Shown piece by piece: positions 26,698 through 33,862 of a stretch of 64,000 nucleotides of DNA. The position numbers were made by a program, and so were the translations under genes. The stretch lies in contig NZ_CP033019.1 in NCBI RefSeq assembly GCF_003667705.1, positions 2,852,001 through 2,916,000 on the forward strand, read 5' to 3'. The notes under the pieces were generated by a model that worked only from the letters and a program-made list of their open reading frames with translations, did no database searches and had not been told where the DNA came from. This DNA comes from Janthinobacterium agaricidamnosum. GTDB taxonomy: Bacteria > Pseudomonadota > Gammaproteobacteria > Burkholderiales > Burkholderiaceae_D. Position 1 is the stretch's first letter, and every line of letters begins with the position of its first letter.

Positions 26698-27184
26698 AAA
26701 AACCCATCAACCGGCCCCGATCGATGACGCCGTGTTTCTCGGCCGCGCTGTCGAACGGCTGAGCGTCCTGATCGCCGAGCAATCCAAGACTGTCTTCGAT
26801 ACGATGGGGATCGTCATCCAGGTTCGTTCGTGTTCGCTGATGACTGTCCTGGCAACGCTCGGCACGGCCTCCGCCGCGGATCTGGCGCGTGAACTCGGAC
26901 ATTCGCACCAGCTGGTCATGCAAAAGATACCAAAGCTGCTCCGCCTGGGCCTCGTACGGTATCGGAACGATGACAATGATGCCCGCCGACGGCTATTGGT
27001 GCCCACGGAGGAAGGCATGTCGCAGCTCGCGAAATTCGAGCAGTGCACGGTGCTGATCCGGGCAGCCTATGCCGGCCTGTTTGCCGAGGTGGGAGACGTC
27101 AGGCAATTCGTGGACCGGGCCGCCGATGCGCTCAACGAGAGGCCGCTGGACAAGCGCATCCATTCCCCGGCGCGTTTGACCTGA
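26663..27184 (+). CDS. MarR-like winged-helix regulator
   Basis: 173 residues from the ATG at 26663; a TTG 30 nt later is an alternative. A winged-helix core is visible in the middle: LMTVLATLGTASAADLAREL, then GHSHQLVMQKIPKLLRLGLV as recognition helix region, then YRNDDNDARRRLLVPTEEG as the wing, the usual MarR order. Helical ends would form the dimer interface. It begins inside the 3' end of the S41 stub, which suggests it was originally co-transcribed with that peptidase. It converges on the MerR gene with 19 nt between them. Target unknown. Confidence 0.75.
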   Translation: MAASRGTSALTKKTHQPAPIDDAVFLGRAVERLSVLIAEQSKTVFDTMGIVIQVRSCSLMTVLATLGTASAADLARELGHSHQLVMQKIPKLLRLGLVRYRNDDNDARRRLLVPTEEGMSQLAKFEQCTVLIRAAYAGLFAEVGDVRQFVDRAADALNERPLDKRIHSPARLT

Positions 27185-27203
27185 CGCACAAGCAGTTTTG
27201 TCT

Positions 27204-27617
27204 TCAGTTTTTGCTGGCTATCCCCATGCTTTCCATGATCCTGGCTGTATTATCCTTGCAGTCGATATCCTCGGGTTTTGCCTCGATCAGCTGAATCAGC
27301 GACAAAAGATGGGCCTTGTTCTGCGCCAGCCGCACTTCCAGCGACTCGATATCGGCGATCTTCTTCTTGAGCGCCACCATCAGCTCATCATGTTTCCATG
27401 ATGAAATATCCTCCGGCAAGACCTGCCTGATTTCGTCCAAGGAAAAGCCCGCCTGCTGGGCGTCGGTGATGATGGACAGTACCGCCACCGCTTCCAGCGG
27501 ATAGTCGCGGTAGCCGTTCGATTGCCGGTCCACGGCTTTCAGCAAGCCCTTGGCTTCATAGAAGCGTATCGTGGACGCCGCCAGGCCGCTGCGCTTGGCC
27601 AGTTCGCCGATTTTCAT
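27204..27617 (-). CDS. MerR-family transcriptional regulator
   Basis: 137 residues from MKIGELAKRSGLAASTIRFY, preceded by GGAG/AGGAAA; the frame is open further upstream but that part overlaps the DJ-1 gene and is not MerR-like. The N-terminal winged HTH (TIRFYEAKGLLKAVDRQSNGYRDY) and long dimerisation helix (about 75-118) are typical. There is one Cys near the C-terminus (DIDCKDN), not a metal-type cysteine pair, so it probably senses an organic or electrophilic compound. It is the second gene after the DJ-1 gene, 16 nt apart. The two 19-bp-spacer promoters in 28467-28630 are its likely targets. Confidence 0.88.
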   Translation of the reverse strand: MKIGELAKRSGLAASTIRFYEAKGLLKAVDRQSNGYRDYPLEAVAVLSIITDAQQAGFSLDEIRQVLPEDISSWKHDELMVALKKKIADIESLEVRLAQNKAHLLSLIQLIEAKPEDIDCKDNTARIMESMGIASKN

Positions 27618-27633
27618 CTTTTTTCCTGCTCCC

Positions 27634-28422
27634 TTATTGTGGTGTGTTATTCCGCAGGGCCGCGAGCAGAGCTTGCGCCACTTCCTTGCTCGATCCGGGG
27701 TTCTGGCCCGTGACGAGGCGGCCATCGGTCATGACGAAGCTGCCAAACGGTAGAAAACCCTTGTCATACAGCGCTCCCCTTCCCTCGAGCTCGCTTTGCA
27801 GCAGGTAGGGTACCTGATCCTTGATGCCGGCCAGCGATTCCTCCGTATTCGAAAAGCCCGTCACGCGGCGCCCTTGTATCAGCGGCTTGCCGTTGTCGTC
27901 CTGCAGGTCGAGCAAGCCGGCGGCGCCGTGGCAGACGGAAGAAACGATGCCGCCGTTGCGGTAGATCGCCTCGGCAATGCGCTTGAGGTCCTGGTTGCCC
28001 TTGAAATCCCACATCGTGCCATGGCCGCCCGTGTAGAAAATAGCCCGGTAGCCAGCAGGATCGATGTCGGCCGCCGCTCGTGTCGACGCCAAAGCCGCCA
28101 TGAAAGCGGGATCTTTCAAGTGGTTTTTTGCGGCGGCATCGATATACAGCCATCCCAGACTGCGCTCATCGAGCGGCACGGCGCCGCCGTTCGGGCTGAC
28201 GAAGTCGACGCCAAAGCCGGCGTCCTTCAGCGCGTCATAGACGTGGGTGAGTTCCGTGAGCCAGAGCCCGGTATGGTCGTTTCTGCTCGGATACTGGGAA
28301 TGATTGGTCATGACCACGAGTACCGTGCCCGGTTCCCGCTTTGGCGACGCCGGTTCGGCAGCGACGATCTGCATGAGCAGCAAGGGCATGAGCGCGAGGA
28401 AAAGCTGCTTGAAAACTGACAT
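27634..28422 (-). CDS. Exported DJ-1/PfpI-family protein (class I amidotransferase-like)
   Basis: 262 residues, GGAGGA site before the ATG. A signal peptide (MSVFKQLFLALMPLLLMQIVAAEP) precedes a DJ-1/PfpI domain resembling Hsp31/glyoxalase-III-type members: NHTGLWLTELTHVY-like active-site surroundings (DHTGLWLTE), GFGVDFVSPNGG, a FYTGGHGTMWDF loop and the nucleophile elbow SSVCHGAAGLLDL with the catalytic cysteine. Members detoxify methylglyoxal or act as chaperones; periplasmic location here is unusual. It heads a two-gene operon with the MerR regulator and is divergent from the old-yellow-enzyme gene, consistent with a response to reactive carbonyl or electrophile stress (inference). Confidence 0.85.
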   Translation of the reverse strand: MSVFKQLFLALMPLLLMQIVAAEPASPKREPGTVLVVMTNHSQYPSRNDHTGLWLTELTHVYDALKDAGFGVDFVSPNGGAVPLDERSLGWLYIDAAAKNHLKDPAFMAALASTRAAADIDPAGYRAIFYTGGHGTMWDFKGNQDLKRIAEAIYRNGGIVSSVCHGAAGLLDLQDDNGKPLIQGRRVTGFSNTEESLAGIKDQVPYLLQSELEGRGALYDKGFLPFGSFVMTDGRLVTGQNPGSSKEVAQALLAALRNNTPQ

Positions 28423-28466
28423 GGGATCGTCCTCCTGATGATTGAGTGGCCTGCGCCATGTGATCC

Positions 28467-28497
28467 ACTATAAGCTTAAAGCCAACTTGAATGTCAA
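28467..28497 (-). promoter_or_regulatory. MerR-type promoter of the DJ-1/merR operon
   Basis: Read on the minus strand, TTGACA (28492-28497) and TATAGT (28467-28472) are separated by 19 nt, the overlong spacer typical of promoters activated by MerR proteins. The spacer carries a near-palindrome (TTCAAGTTGGCTTTAAG). The DJ-1 start lies 44 nt further on. Confidence 0.75.
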
Positions 28498-28599
28498 GCG
28501 GCAGATGGGCGGTGACAGGATTTTGTTGTCTCAGGCTGCTGCGTTTCTTCCAGCCCGTGTTGCGAACGGTACACAGGCAAAAAAAGTGCGTTTTAGAGC

Positions 28600-28630
28600 T
28601 TGACCTTCAAGTTAGCTTAAAGCTTATCGT
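28600..28630 (+). promoter_or_regulatory. MerR-type promoter of the old-yellow-enzyme operon
   Basis: TTGACC (28600-28605) and TATCGT (28625-28630) with a 19-nt spacer (TTCAAGTTAGCTTAAAGCT) that matches the spacer of the divergent promoter at all but two positions. CTTCAAGTTAGCTTAAAG in the middle is palindromic at 14 of 18 positions. The downstream gene starts 28 nt after the -10 element. Confidence 0.75.
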
Positions 28631-28657
28631 GAGGTCATCGCAACCCTGGAGATAAGC

Positions 28658-29887
28658 ATGAAGCCTTTTACCCCACTGACGCTGCCCAATGGAAGCGTCA
28701 TTCCGAACCGCCTCGCCAAAGCCGCCATGGAAGAGAACATGGCTGACAACGATCACGCGCCCTCACAGGAGCTGATCCGCCTTTACCAGTCATGGGCCGA
28801 CGGTGGCGTTGGCCTGATGATCACGGGAAATGTGATGATCGACCGCCGCGCCATGACGGGACCGGGCGGCGTGGTGCTCGATTCTGCGCAATTTGGCGCC
28901 CGCTTCGAGCAATGGTCGCGCACTGCCCGTTCACGCGGGGCGCAGATCTGGATGCAGATTAACCATCCCGGACGCCAGATGCCGGCCGCCATGGGACAGG
29001 AAACCATCGCGCCCTCGGCCGTGCCCATGGATATGGGCAACTTTTCCAAGCAGTTTTCCGCGCCGCGTGCAATGACGGAAGCCGACATTGCCGACGTGAA
29101 GCAGCGCTTTGTCAACAGCGCCAAGCTGGCGGAACAGTTCGGCTTTACGGGCGTGCAAATCCATGCGGCGCACGGCTACCTGCTCAGCCAGTTCCTCTCC
29201 CCTATTACAAATAAACGCACGGACCGCTGGGGCGGCTCGCTCGAGAACCGGGCGCGGCTGCTGGTCGACGTCGTCAACGGGGTGCGGCAAGCCGTGGGCA
29301 AAGGCTTTGCCGTCGCCGTCAAACTCAACTCGGCGGATTTCCAGAAAGGCGGCTTCAGCTCGGAGGATGCCAAACACGTGGTTTCCATGCTCAACAGCCT
29401 GGGCGTGGACCTGATCGAATTGTCCGGCGGCAGTTACGAAGCCCCTGCCATGCATGGACAGGCCCGCGACGGCCGCACCTTGGCCCGCGAAGCGTATTTC
29501 CTGGAGTTTGCCAAGGACATCGCCACCGTGGCCACGATGCCCATCATGGTGACGGGCGGCATACGCCGCTACCCGGTGGTCGAGCAAGTGCTGGGCAGCG
29601 GCATCGCCATGGCCGGGATGGGAACGGGGCTGGCCATCGACCCGCACTTGCCGAAAGCATGGCGTGCCGATCAATCGGCCAGCCCCTTGCTCAGGGCCAT
29701 TACCTGGAAAAACAAGGTGCTGTCGTCGATCGGCTACATGGCGATGGTCAAGTATCAGCTGCGGCGCCTGAGCCAGGGCAAGCCAACGCGGCCCAATGTG
29801 GCGCCCGCCCTGGCGCTGGCGATGCAGCAATGGGAAACCGCCATCAGGAACCGGCAGTATCGCCGCCGCATGAATAGCGGCACGTGA
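28658..29887 (+). CDS. NADH:flavin oxidoreductase, old yellow enzyme family
   Basis: 409 residues with GGAGATAAGC before the ATG. A TIM-barrel FMN enzyme: MKPFTPLTLPNGSVIPNRLAKAAM at the start, a GGVGLMITGNVMID strand, MQINHPGRQMP, the substrate-binding pair HAAHGYLLSQFLSPITNKRTD, RWGGSLENRARL, and a phosphate-binding MVTGGIRRYP near the end. Such enzymes reduce activated C=C bonds of enones and similar electrophiles with NAD(P)H. It starts a two-gene unit with the acetoacetate-decarboxylase-like gene and is divergent from the DJ-1/MerR operon, under a promoter matching the MerR arrangement. Confidence 0.9.
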   Translation: MKPFTPLTLPNGSVIPNRLAKAAMEENMADNDHAPSQELIRLYQSWADGGVGLMITGNVMIDRRAMTGPGGVVLDSAQFGARFEQWSRTARSRGAQIWMQINHPGRQMPAAMGQETIAPSAVPMDMGNFSKQFSAPRAMTEADIADVKQRFVNSAKLAEQFGFTGVQIHAAHGYLLSQFLSPITNKRTDRWGGSLENRARLLVDVVNGVRQAVGKGFAVAVKLNSADFQKGGFSSEDAKHVVSMLNSLGVDLIELSGGSYEAPAMHGQARDGRTLAREAYFLEFAKDIATVATMPIMVTGGIRRYPVVEQVLGSGIAMAGMGTGLAIDPHLPKAWRADQSASPLLRAITWKNKVLSSIGYMAMVKYQLRRLSQGKPTRPNVAPALALAMQQWETAIRNRQYRRRMNSGT

Positions 29888-29924
29888 ATTGAATTTTTTA
29901 AATCCAACATAAAAGGTGCAAGCA

Positions 29925-30914
29925 ATGAACATGAAAATTGCCGCGGCGGTATCCGCATTGATATGGAGTGCCGCCGCAGCCCCGTCGCGGGCTGACAATC
30001 CTGTTGAAAACAAGCCGGTCATCATCGATATCGCCGGCCATGACGTGCCGGTGGCGGCCGGCGGCCTGTACGACCGCTATCGCTCGAACCCGCCTCTATC
30101 GGTGATCGCGGCGGAAGCGCCGGAGCTCGACCTGAGCTGGTTCAAGGGAATCAAAAAAGAAAAGGTCGCCATCGGCTTTGACTCGTATTCGCCGAATTTC
30201 TATTATAAAAACAGCAAAATCACGGCCGTCTTCACGGCGGACCTGGCAAGGCTGAAGGAACTGATGCCGGAAGACATACTGAAGCAGGTGCAGCCATTGC
30301 AAGTGTGGCCGGGCCGGGGCGCGGTGGCATTGACGGCCTACGCCTATGAATACTGCGACAACGACAGCTACAATGAAATTTCCCTGGCGATCGTGACGAA
30401 CAAGCCCGGCACGTCCAGTTTCGGCCCTTTCACCTTGCTGGGCCAATCGCTGTCGAAGGATTTCTGGGGCTATGTGCTCAAGCTGCCCGTGAACACGGAA
30501 CTGGCCAGGGTGCGCGGTGTCGTTGGCTACAACTTGCCAAAGTGGCTGACCGGTATCGAGCGCAAGGAAACGGACGCCGCCGTCTCCTTTGAAGTCATGG
30601 ACAGCGCAACGGGCAAGCTCGATTTTGTCTTCGCGGGGAAAAAACTGGACGGCCTGTCGCACCAGGCCGAGCTGGTGACGAACAGCTTCACCAACCAGGA
30701 TGGCGCCGGCACGCTGACGTATGGCTATGCCGTTTCGCGCCAGCTCAGCCATGCAACGAGCACGAGCGCGGAAGCGGTCGGCCTGACACTGTGCGACGGC
30801 AGCTTCTCCAGCTATCTCAAGTCATTGAAGCTGGGGAAGATGATGAAATATGAATATGTGCCGGAATTTCAAAATGCGCTGTATGCGCCGAAACCCTTAT
30901 TAATAGGCAATTAA
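29925..30914 (+). CDS. Exported acetoacetate-decarboxylase-like protein
   Basis: 329 residues from MNMKIAAAVSALIWSAAAAP, a signal peptide cleaved near SRA-DN. The body has the ADC-fold landmarks GPFTLLGQSLSKDFWGYVL and RVRGVVGYNLPKWLTGI as well as a YEYCDNDSYNEISLAIV strand region. True acetoacetate decarboxylases use a lysine in an EKK-type motif; KETDAAVSFEV follows here without an obvious equivalent, so it may be one of the non-decarboxylating ADC-like aldolases or binding proteins. It is 37 nt downstream of the old-yellow-enzyme gene, same strand, and ends 4 nt before the convergent arsH stop. Confidence 0.8.
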   Translation: MNMKIAAAVSALIWSAAAAPSRADNPVENKPVIIDIAGHDVPVAAGGLYDRYRSNPPLSVIAAEAPELDLSWFKGIKKEKVAIGFDSYSPNFYYKNSKITAVFTADLARLKELMPEDILKQVQPLQVWPGRGAVALTAYAYEYCDNDSYNEISLAIVTNKPGTSSFGPFTLLGQSLSKDFWGYVLKLPVNTELARVRGVVGYNLPKWLTGIERKETDAAVSFEVMDSATGKLDFVFAGKKLDGLSHQAELVTNSFTNQDGAGTLTYGYAVSRQLSHATSTSAEAVGLTLCDGSFSSYLKSLKLGKMMKYEYVPEFQNALYAPKPLLIGN

Positions 30915-30918
30915 TAAG

Positions 30919-31650
30919 CTACTTGCCCGGCGTCTCGTGTTCCATGGCCGCCGCGGCAAGGGCGCGCGCATCGAGCGGCATGGATTCCTTGCGCTCGCTG
31001 TAGCGGCTGGTCAGGTAATCCGAGCGGTCGCGCACAACCAGGGTGAATTTGTACAATTCTTCCATGACATCGACCAGGCGGTCGTAGTACGGCGACGGCT
31101 TCATGCGGTCGTTGTCGTCGAACTCCTGGTAGGCCTTGGCGACGGACGACTGGTTCGGGATCGTCACCATGCGCATCCAGCGGCCCAGCACGCGCAAGCC
31201 GTTGACGGCGTTGAACGATTGCGAGCCGCCCGATACCTGCATCACCGCCAGGGTGCGCCCCTGCGTGGGACGCACGCTGCCCATTTCCAGCGGCAGCCAG
31301 TCGATCTGCGACTTGAACACGCCCGTCACGGCGCCATGACGTTCCGGGCTGCACCAGACCTGGCCTTCCGACCACAGCGACAAGGCGCGCAATTCCTGCA
31401 CCTTGGGATGGTCGGGACCGACGCTGTCGACCATGGGCAAGCCATGCGGGTCGAAGACGCGTGTCTCGGCGCCGAAATGCTGGAGCAGCCGCTCCGCCTC
31501 CAGGGTCAGCAAGCGGCTGAATGAACGTTCACGCAGCGAACCGTACAGCAGCAGGATGCGTGGCGGATGCGTGGCCACCGCCGGTGGCGCCAGTTTATCG
31601 AGGGTCGGCGTGTCGAGGTGGGCTGCGCTGATGTTGGGCAAGTCATGCAT
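30919..31650 (-). CDS. arsH: ArsH-family NADPH-FMN reductase
   Basis: 243 residues from [17 protein letters not shown]; upstream ATG (nine codons earlier) is less like the family. ArsH signatures run in order: [20 protein letters not shown] (flavodoxin-like FMN phosphate loop), [58 protein letters not shown] and [15 protein letters not shown]. ArsH oxidises trivalent organoarsenicals and reduces quinones or azo dyes in the cytoplasm. No other ars gene is nearby, so here it may act in general redox or quinone stress. The dyad in its promoter region suggests repressor control. Confidence 0.92.
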   Translation of the reverse strand: MHDLPNISAAHLDTPTLDKLAPPAVATHPPRILLLYGSLRERSFSRLLTLEAERLLQHFGAETRVFDPHGLPMVDSVGPDHPKVQELRALSLWSEGQVWCSPERHGAVTGVFKSQIDWLPLEMGSVRPTQGRTLAVMQVSGGSQSFNAVNGLRVLGRWMRMVTIPNQSSVAKAYQEFDDNDRMKPSPYYDRLVDVMEELYKFTLVVRDRSDYLTSRYSERKESMPLDARALAAAAMEHETPGK

Positions 31651-31669
31651 GGTGATTTCCTTGTTTAAT

Positions 31670-31705
31670 AATTCCATGATAGTCGAATTATGGAATTAAT
31701 GTAAA
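31670..31705 (-). promoter_or_regulatory. arsH promoter with overlapping inverted repeat
   Basis: On the minus strand TTTACA (31700-31705) and TATCAT (31676-31681) are 18 nt apart. AATTCCAT (31670-31677) and ATGGAATT (31690-31697) form a perfect 8-bp dyad with a 12-nt centre that covers the -10 element and spacer, a typical repressor position. No candidate repressor gene is adjacent. Confidence 0.55.
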
Positions 31706-31748
31706 CCTGTTTTGTTCCTGAAGCACCGGCCCTCCCTTCCGGCATATG

Positions 31749-31762
31749 TTGATGTAGATCAA
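31749..31762. promoter_or_regulatory. FNR/Anr-type binding site upstream of adhP
   Basis: TTGAT-GTAG-ATCAA at 31749-31762 matches the FNR/Anr consensus TTGATnnnnATCAA at every fixed base. Its centre (31755.5) is 119 nt upstream of the adhP ATG. A class II position would put transcription start near 31797, preceded by CAGAAT at 31785-31790. Confidence 0.65.
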
Positions 31763-31874
31763 TCAATTTTTGTATCGTGTGCAGCAGAATATGACCATGC
31801 GCAACTCGCTATCCAATAGACGATGGTCCGCGTCTGCGCTCCGCACTACTCCGTACCCACTTCAAAGGAATACC

Positions 31875-32912
31875 ATGATCCCCACTACCATGAAAGCCGC
31901 CGTTGTCGAGCAACTGGGCCAGCCGCTGGTGCTGCGCGACGTACCCGTGCCGGTGCCCGGTCCCGGCCAGATCCTCGTCAGGACGGAAGCATGCGGCGTC
32001 TGCCACACGGACTTGCATGCGGCGCGCGGCGACTGGCCCGTCAAGCCGACGCCGCCATTCATTCCCGGCCACGAAGGCATCGGTGTGGTGGTGGAGTTGG
32101 GCACGGGCGTGACCGAGGTGCGGCTGGGCGACCGGGTCGGCGTGCCCTGGCTCTATTCCGCTTGCGGCCATTGCGAACATTGCCTGGCAGCCTGGGAAAC
32201 CGTGTGCGCCGAGGCGCAGTTCGGCGGTTACACGAAAAATGGCGGCTTCGCCGAATACATCCTGGCCGACCCGCGCTACGTCGCGCATATTCCGGCCGGT
32301 CTTTCTGCCGTGCAAGCGGCCCCCATCATCTGCGCGGGCGTAACGAGCTACAAGGGCATCAAGGAAACGGGCGCGCGGCCGGGCCAGTGGCTGGCCGTAT
32401 CCGGCATCGGCGGACTGGGCCACCTGGCCATCGAATATGCGGTGGCGATGGGCTTGCGCGTGGCGGCCGTCGACATCGATGAAGGCAAGCTCGAGCACGC
32501 CCGCACCCTCGGCGCCGAAGTGACGATCAATGCGCGCCAGGGCGACCCCGTCGCCGCCTTGCGCGAAGCGACGGGCGGCGGCGCCCACGGCGTACTCATC
32601 ACGGCACCATCGATCGATGCCTTCCAGCAAGGCGTGGCGATGACGCGCAAGCGCGGCACCTGCGTGCTGGTGGGCTTGCCGCCGGGCGACTTCCCGACGC
32701 CGCTGTTCGATGTCGTCGCCAATTGCGTGACGATACGCGGCTCTTTTGTCGGCACGCGCCAGGACATGGCCGAGGCGCTGGCGTTCGCCGCCACCGGCAA
32801 GGTCACGGCCGGCATCGAATTGCAGCCGCTGTCGGCCATCAACGAAGTCTTCAGCCGCCTGGAACATGGCAAGGTCGCCTCGCGCGTGGTGCTCGATTTC
32901 AGCAGCAGCTGA
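31875..32912 (+). CDS. adhP: Zinc-dependent alcohol dehydrogenase AdhP
   Basis: 345 residues from MIPTTMKAAVVEQLGQ with AAAGGAA 5 nt upstream; a long upstream extension in frame is not protein-like. Catalytic zinc ligands are in CGVCHTDLHAARGDW and GHEGIGVVVELG, the structural zinc site in YSACGHCEHCLAAWETVCAEA, and the NAD(P) Rossmann loop in VSGIGGLGHLAIEYA. This is the tetrameric ethanol/propanol-type enzyme interconverting primary alcohols and aldehydes. A perfect FNR-type box upstream suggests induction when oxygen is low, which fits a fermentative or ethanol-linked role. It is a single-gene unit divergent from arsH. Confidence 0.93.
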   Translation: MIPTTMKAAVVEQLGQPLVLRDVPVPVPGPGQILVRTEACGVCHTDLHAARGDWPVKPTPPFIPGHEGIGVVVELGTGVTEVRLGDRVGVPWLYSACGHCEHCLAAWETVCAEAQFGGYTKNGGFAEYILADPRYVAHIPAGLSAVQAAPIICAGVTSYKGIKETGARPGQWLAVSGIGGLGHLAIEYAVAMGLRVAAVDIDEGKLEHARTLGAEVTINARQGDPVAALREATGGGAHGVLITAPSIDAFQQGVAMTRKRGTCVLVGLPPGDFPTPLFDVVANCVTIRGSFVGTRQDMAEALAFAATGKVTAGIELQPLSAINEVFSRLEHGKVASRVVLDFSSS

Positions 32913-33012
32913 GCGCGACGCCGCCGCGCGGCCGGTGTGTCCTATGGTGCGACGGCAAGCAATTGCCGTTGTTATGATCGCATTTCATAAAAGACACAAC
33001 AAGGACACCGCG

Positions 33013-33717
33013 ATGAAAAAATCCCTTTCCGGCCTGCTGGCCTGCGCCGCCCTCGCCTGGCCGCTTGCGGCCGGCGCGGCCGGGCAGGCTCCATCCGCGC
33101 TGCCCGGGCACTATTACCTGCAGGGCGTCATGGAAACGGGTTCCGAGCTGCTGCTGAAAAAGGACGGCACCTTCGAATGGGTGCTCAGCTACGGCAATAC
33201 CGACCAGCAAGCCAGCGGCGAGTGGCGCGTTGCCGGCGACACGGTGACCCTGGTGACGGGCAACAGCGGCAAGGAGCCGCAGTTCCGCGTGTTCGAGGAA
33301 GCGGAAATGCGCATCCAGAAACCGGCCGAAGCGGGCCTGTGGGTGGCCATCGTCGGCTTCCCCAAAGTGGGGCCGATGGCCGGCGTGGAGGTAAAATTCG
33401 AGGCGCAAAGCGGGAAGACGGCCACGGCGGTAAGCGTGGCGAACGGCGACGCCATCGTCCGCATGCCGGCGTCGGAACGCTGGGTGCGCGCCGGCTTGCG
33501 CCGCCAGGGTTCAACAGCCGACTATCAATGGCTGGCCGTGCCGGCGGCGCGCGCGCAGGAACGCATCGCCGCGTTCGCCGTCACCGACGCGCAGTGGCTG
33601 CGGGGCCAGGCATTCCAGAAGCTGGCCTTGCGCGTCGTCGATGGCGGTCTGAAAGTCGACGATGCGGACAATGGCCTGTCCAGGGGCTTGTACGCCAAAC
33701 CGGCATCGAAGCAGTAG
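33013..33717 (+). CDS. Exported hypothetical protein of 234 residues
   Basis: Start at MKKSLSGLLACAALAWPLAAGAAG with AAGGA 7 nt upstream; a longer open frame overlapping adhP is not credible. After the signal peptide the sequence is beta-rich: GHYYLQGVMETGSELLLKKDG and FEWVLSYGNTDQQASGEWRV resemble lipocalin-like or copper-resistance-type small barrels in which a value is compared against dose (GxWxxxGDxV pattern). No cysteines in the mature part. I cannot name a family. It is 100 nt after adhP and before the iron permease gene; no functional link is obvious. Confidence 0.75.
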   Translation: MKKSLSGLLACAALAWPLAAGAAGQAPSALPGHYYLQGVMETGSELLLKKDGTFEWVLSYGNTDQQASGEWRVAGDTVTLVTGNSGKEPQFRVFEEAEMRIQKPAEAGLWVAIVGFPKVGPMAGVEVKFEAQSGKTATAVSVANGDAIVRMPASERWVRAGLRRQGSTADYQWLAVPAARAQERIAAFAVTDAQWLRGQAFQKLALRVVDGGLKVDDADNGLSRGLYAKPASKQ

Positions 33718-33862
33718 CCCTCAATCTACCTCATTCCATTGCGCAAACGCCTTGCACCTGGCCAGCAATATCGGCCAGGGCAGCGCTGTTTTGCGCCCAC
33801 GCACGCCCGTGCGCCGTTGACACCCTGCGCCGTCTGTCCTATAGTCGCCGGGTTAACGACAA

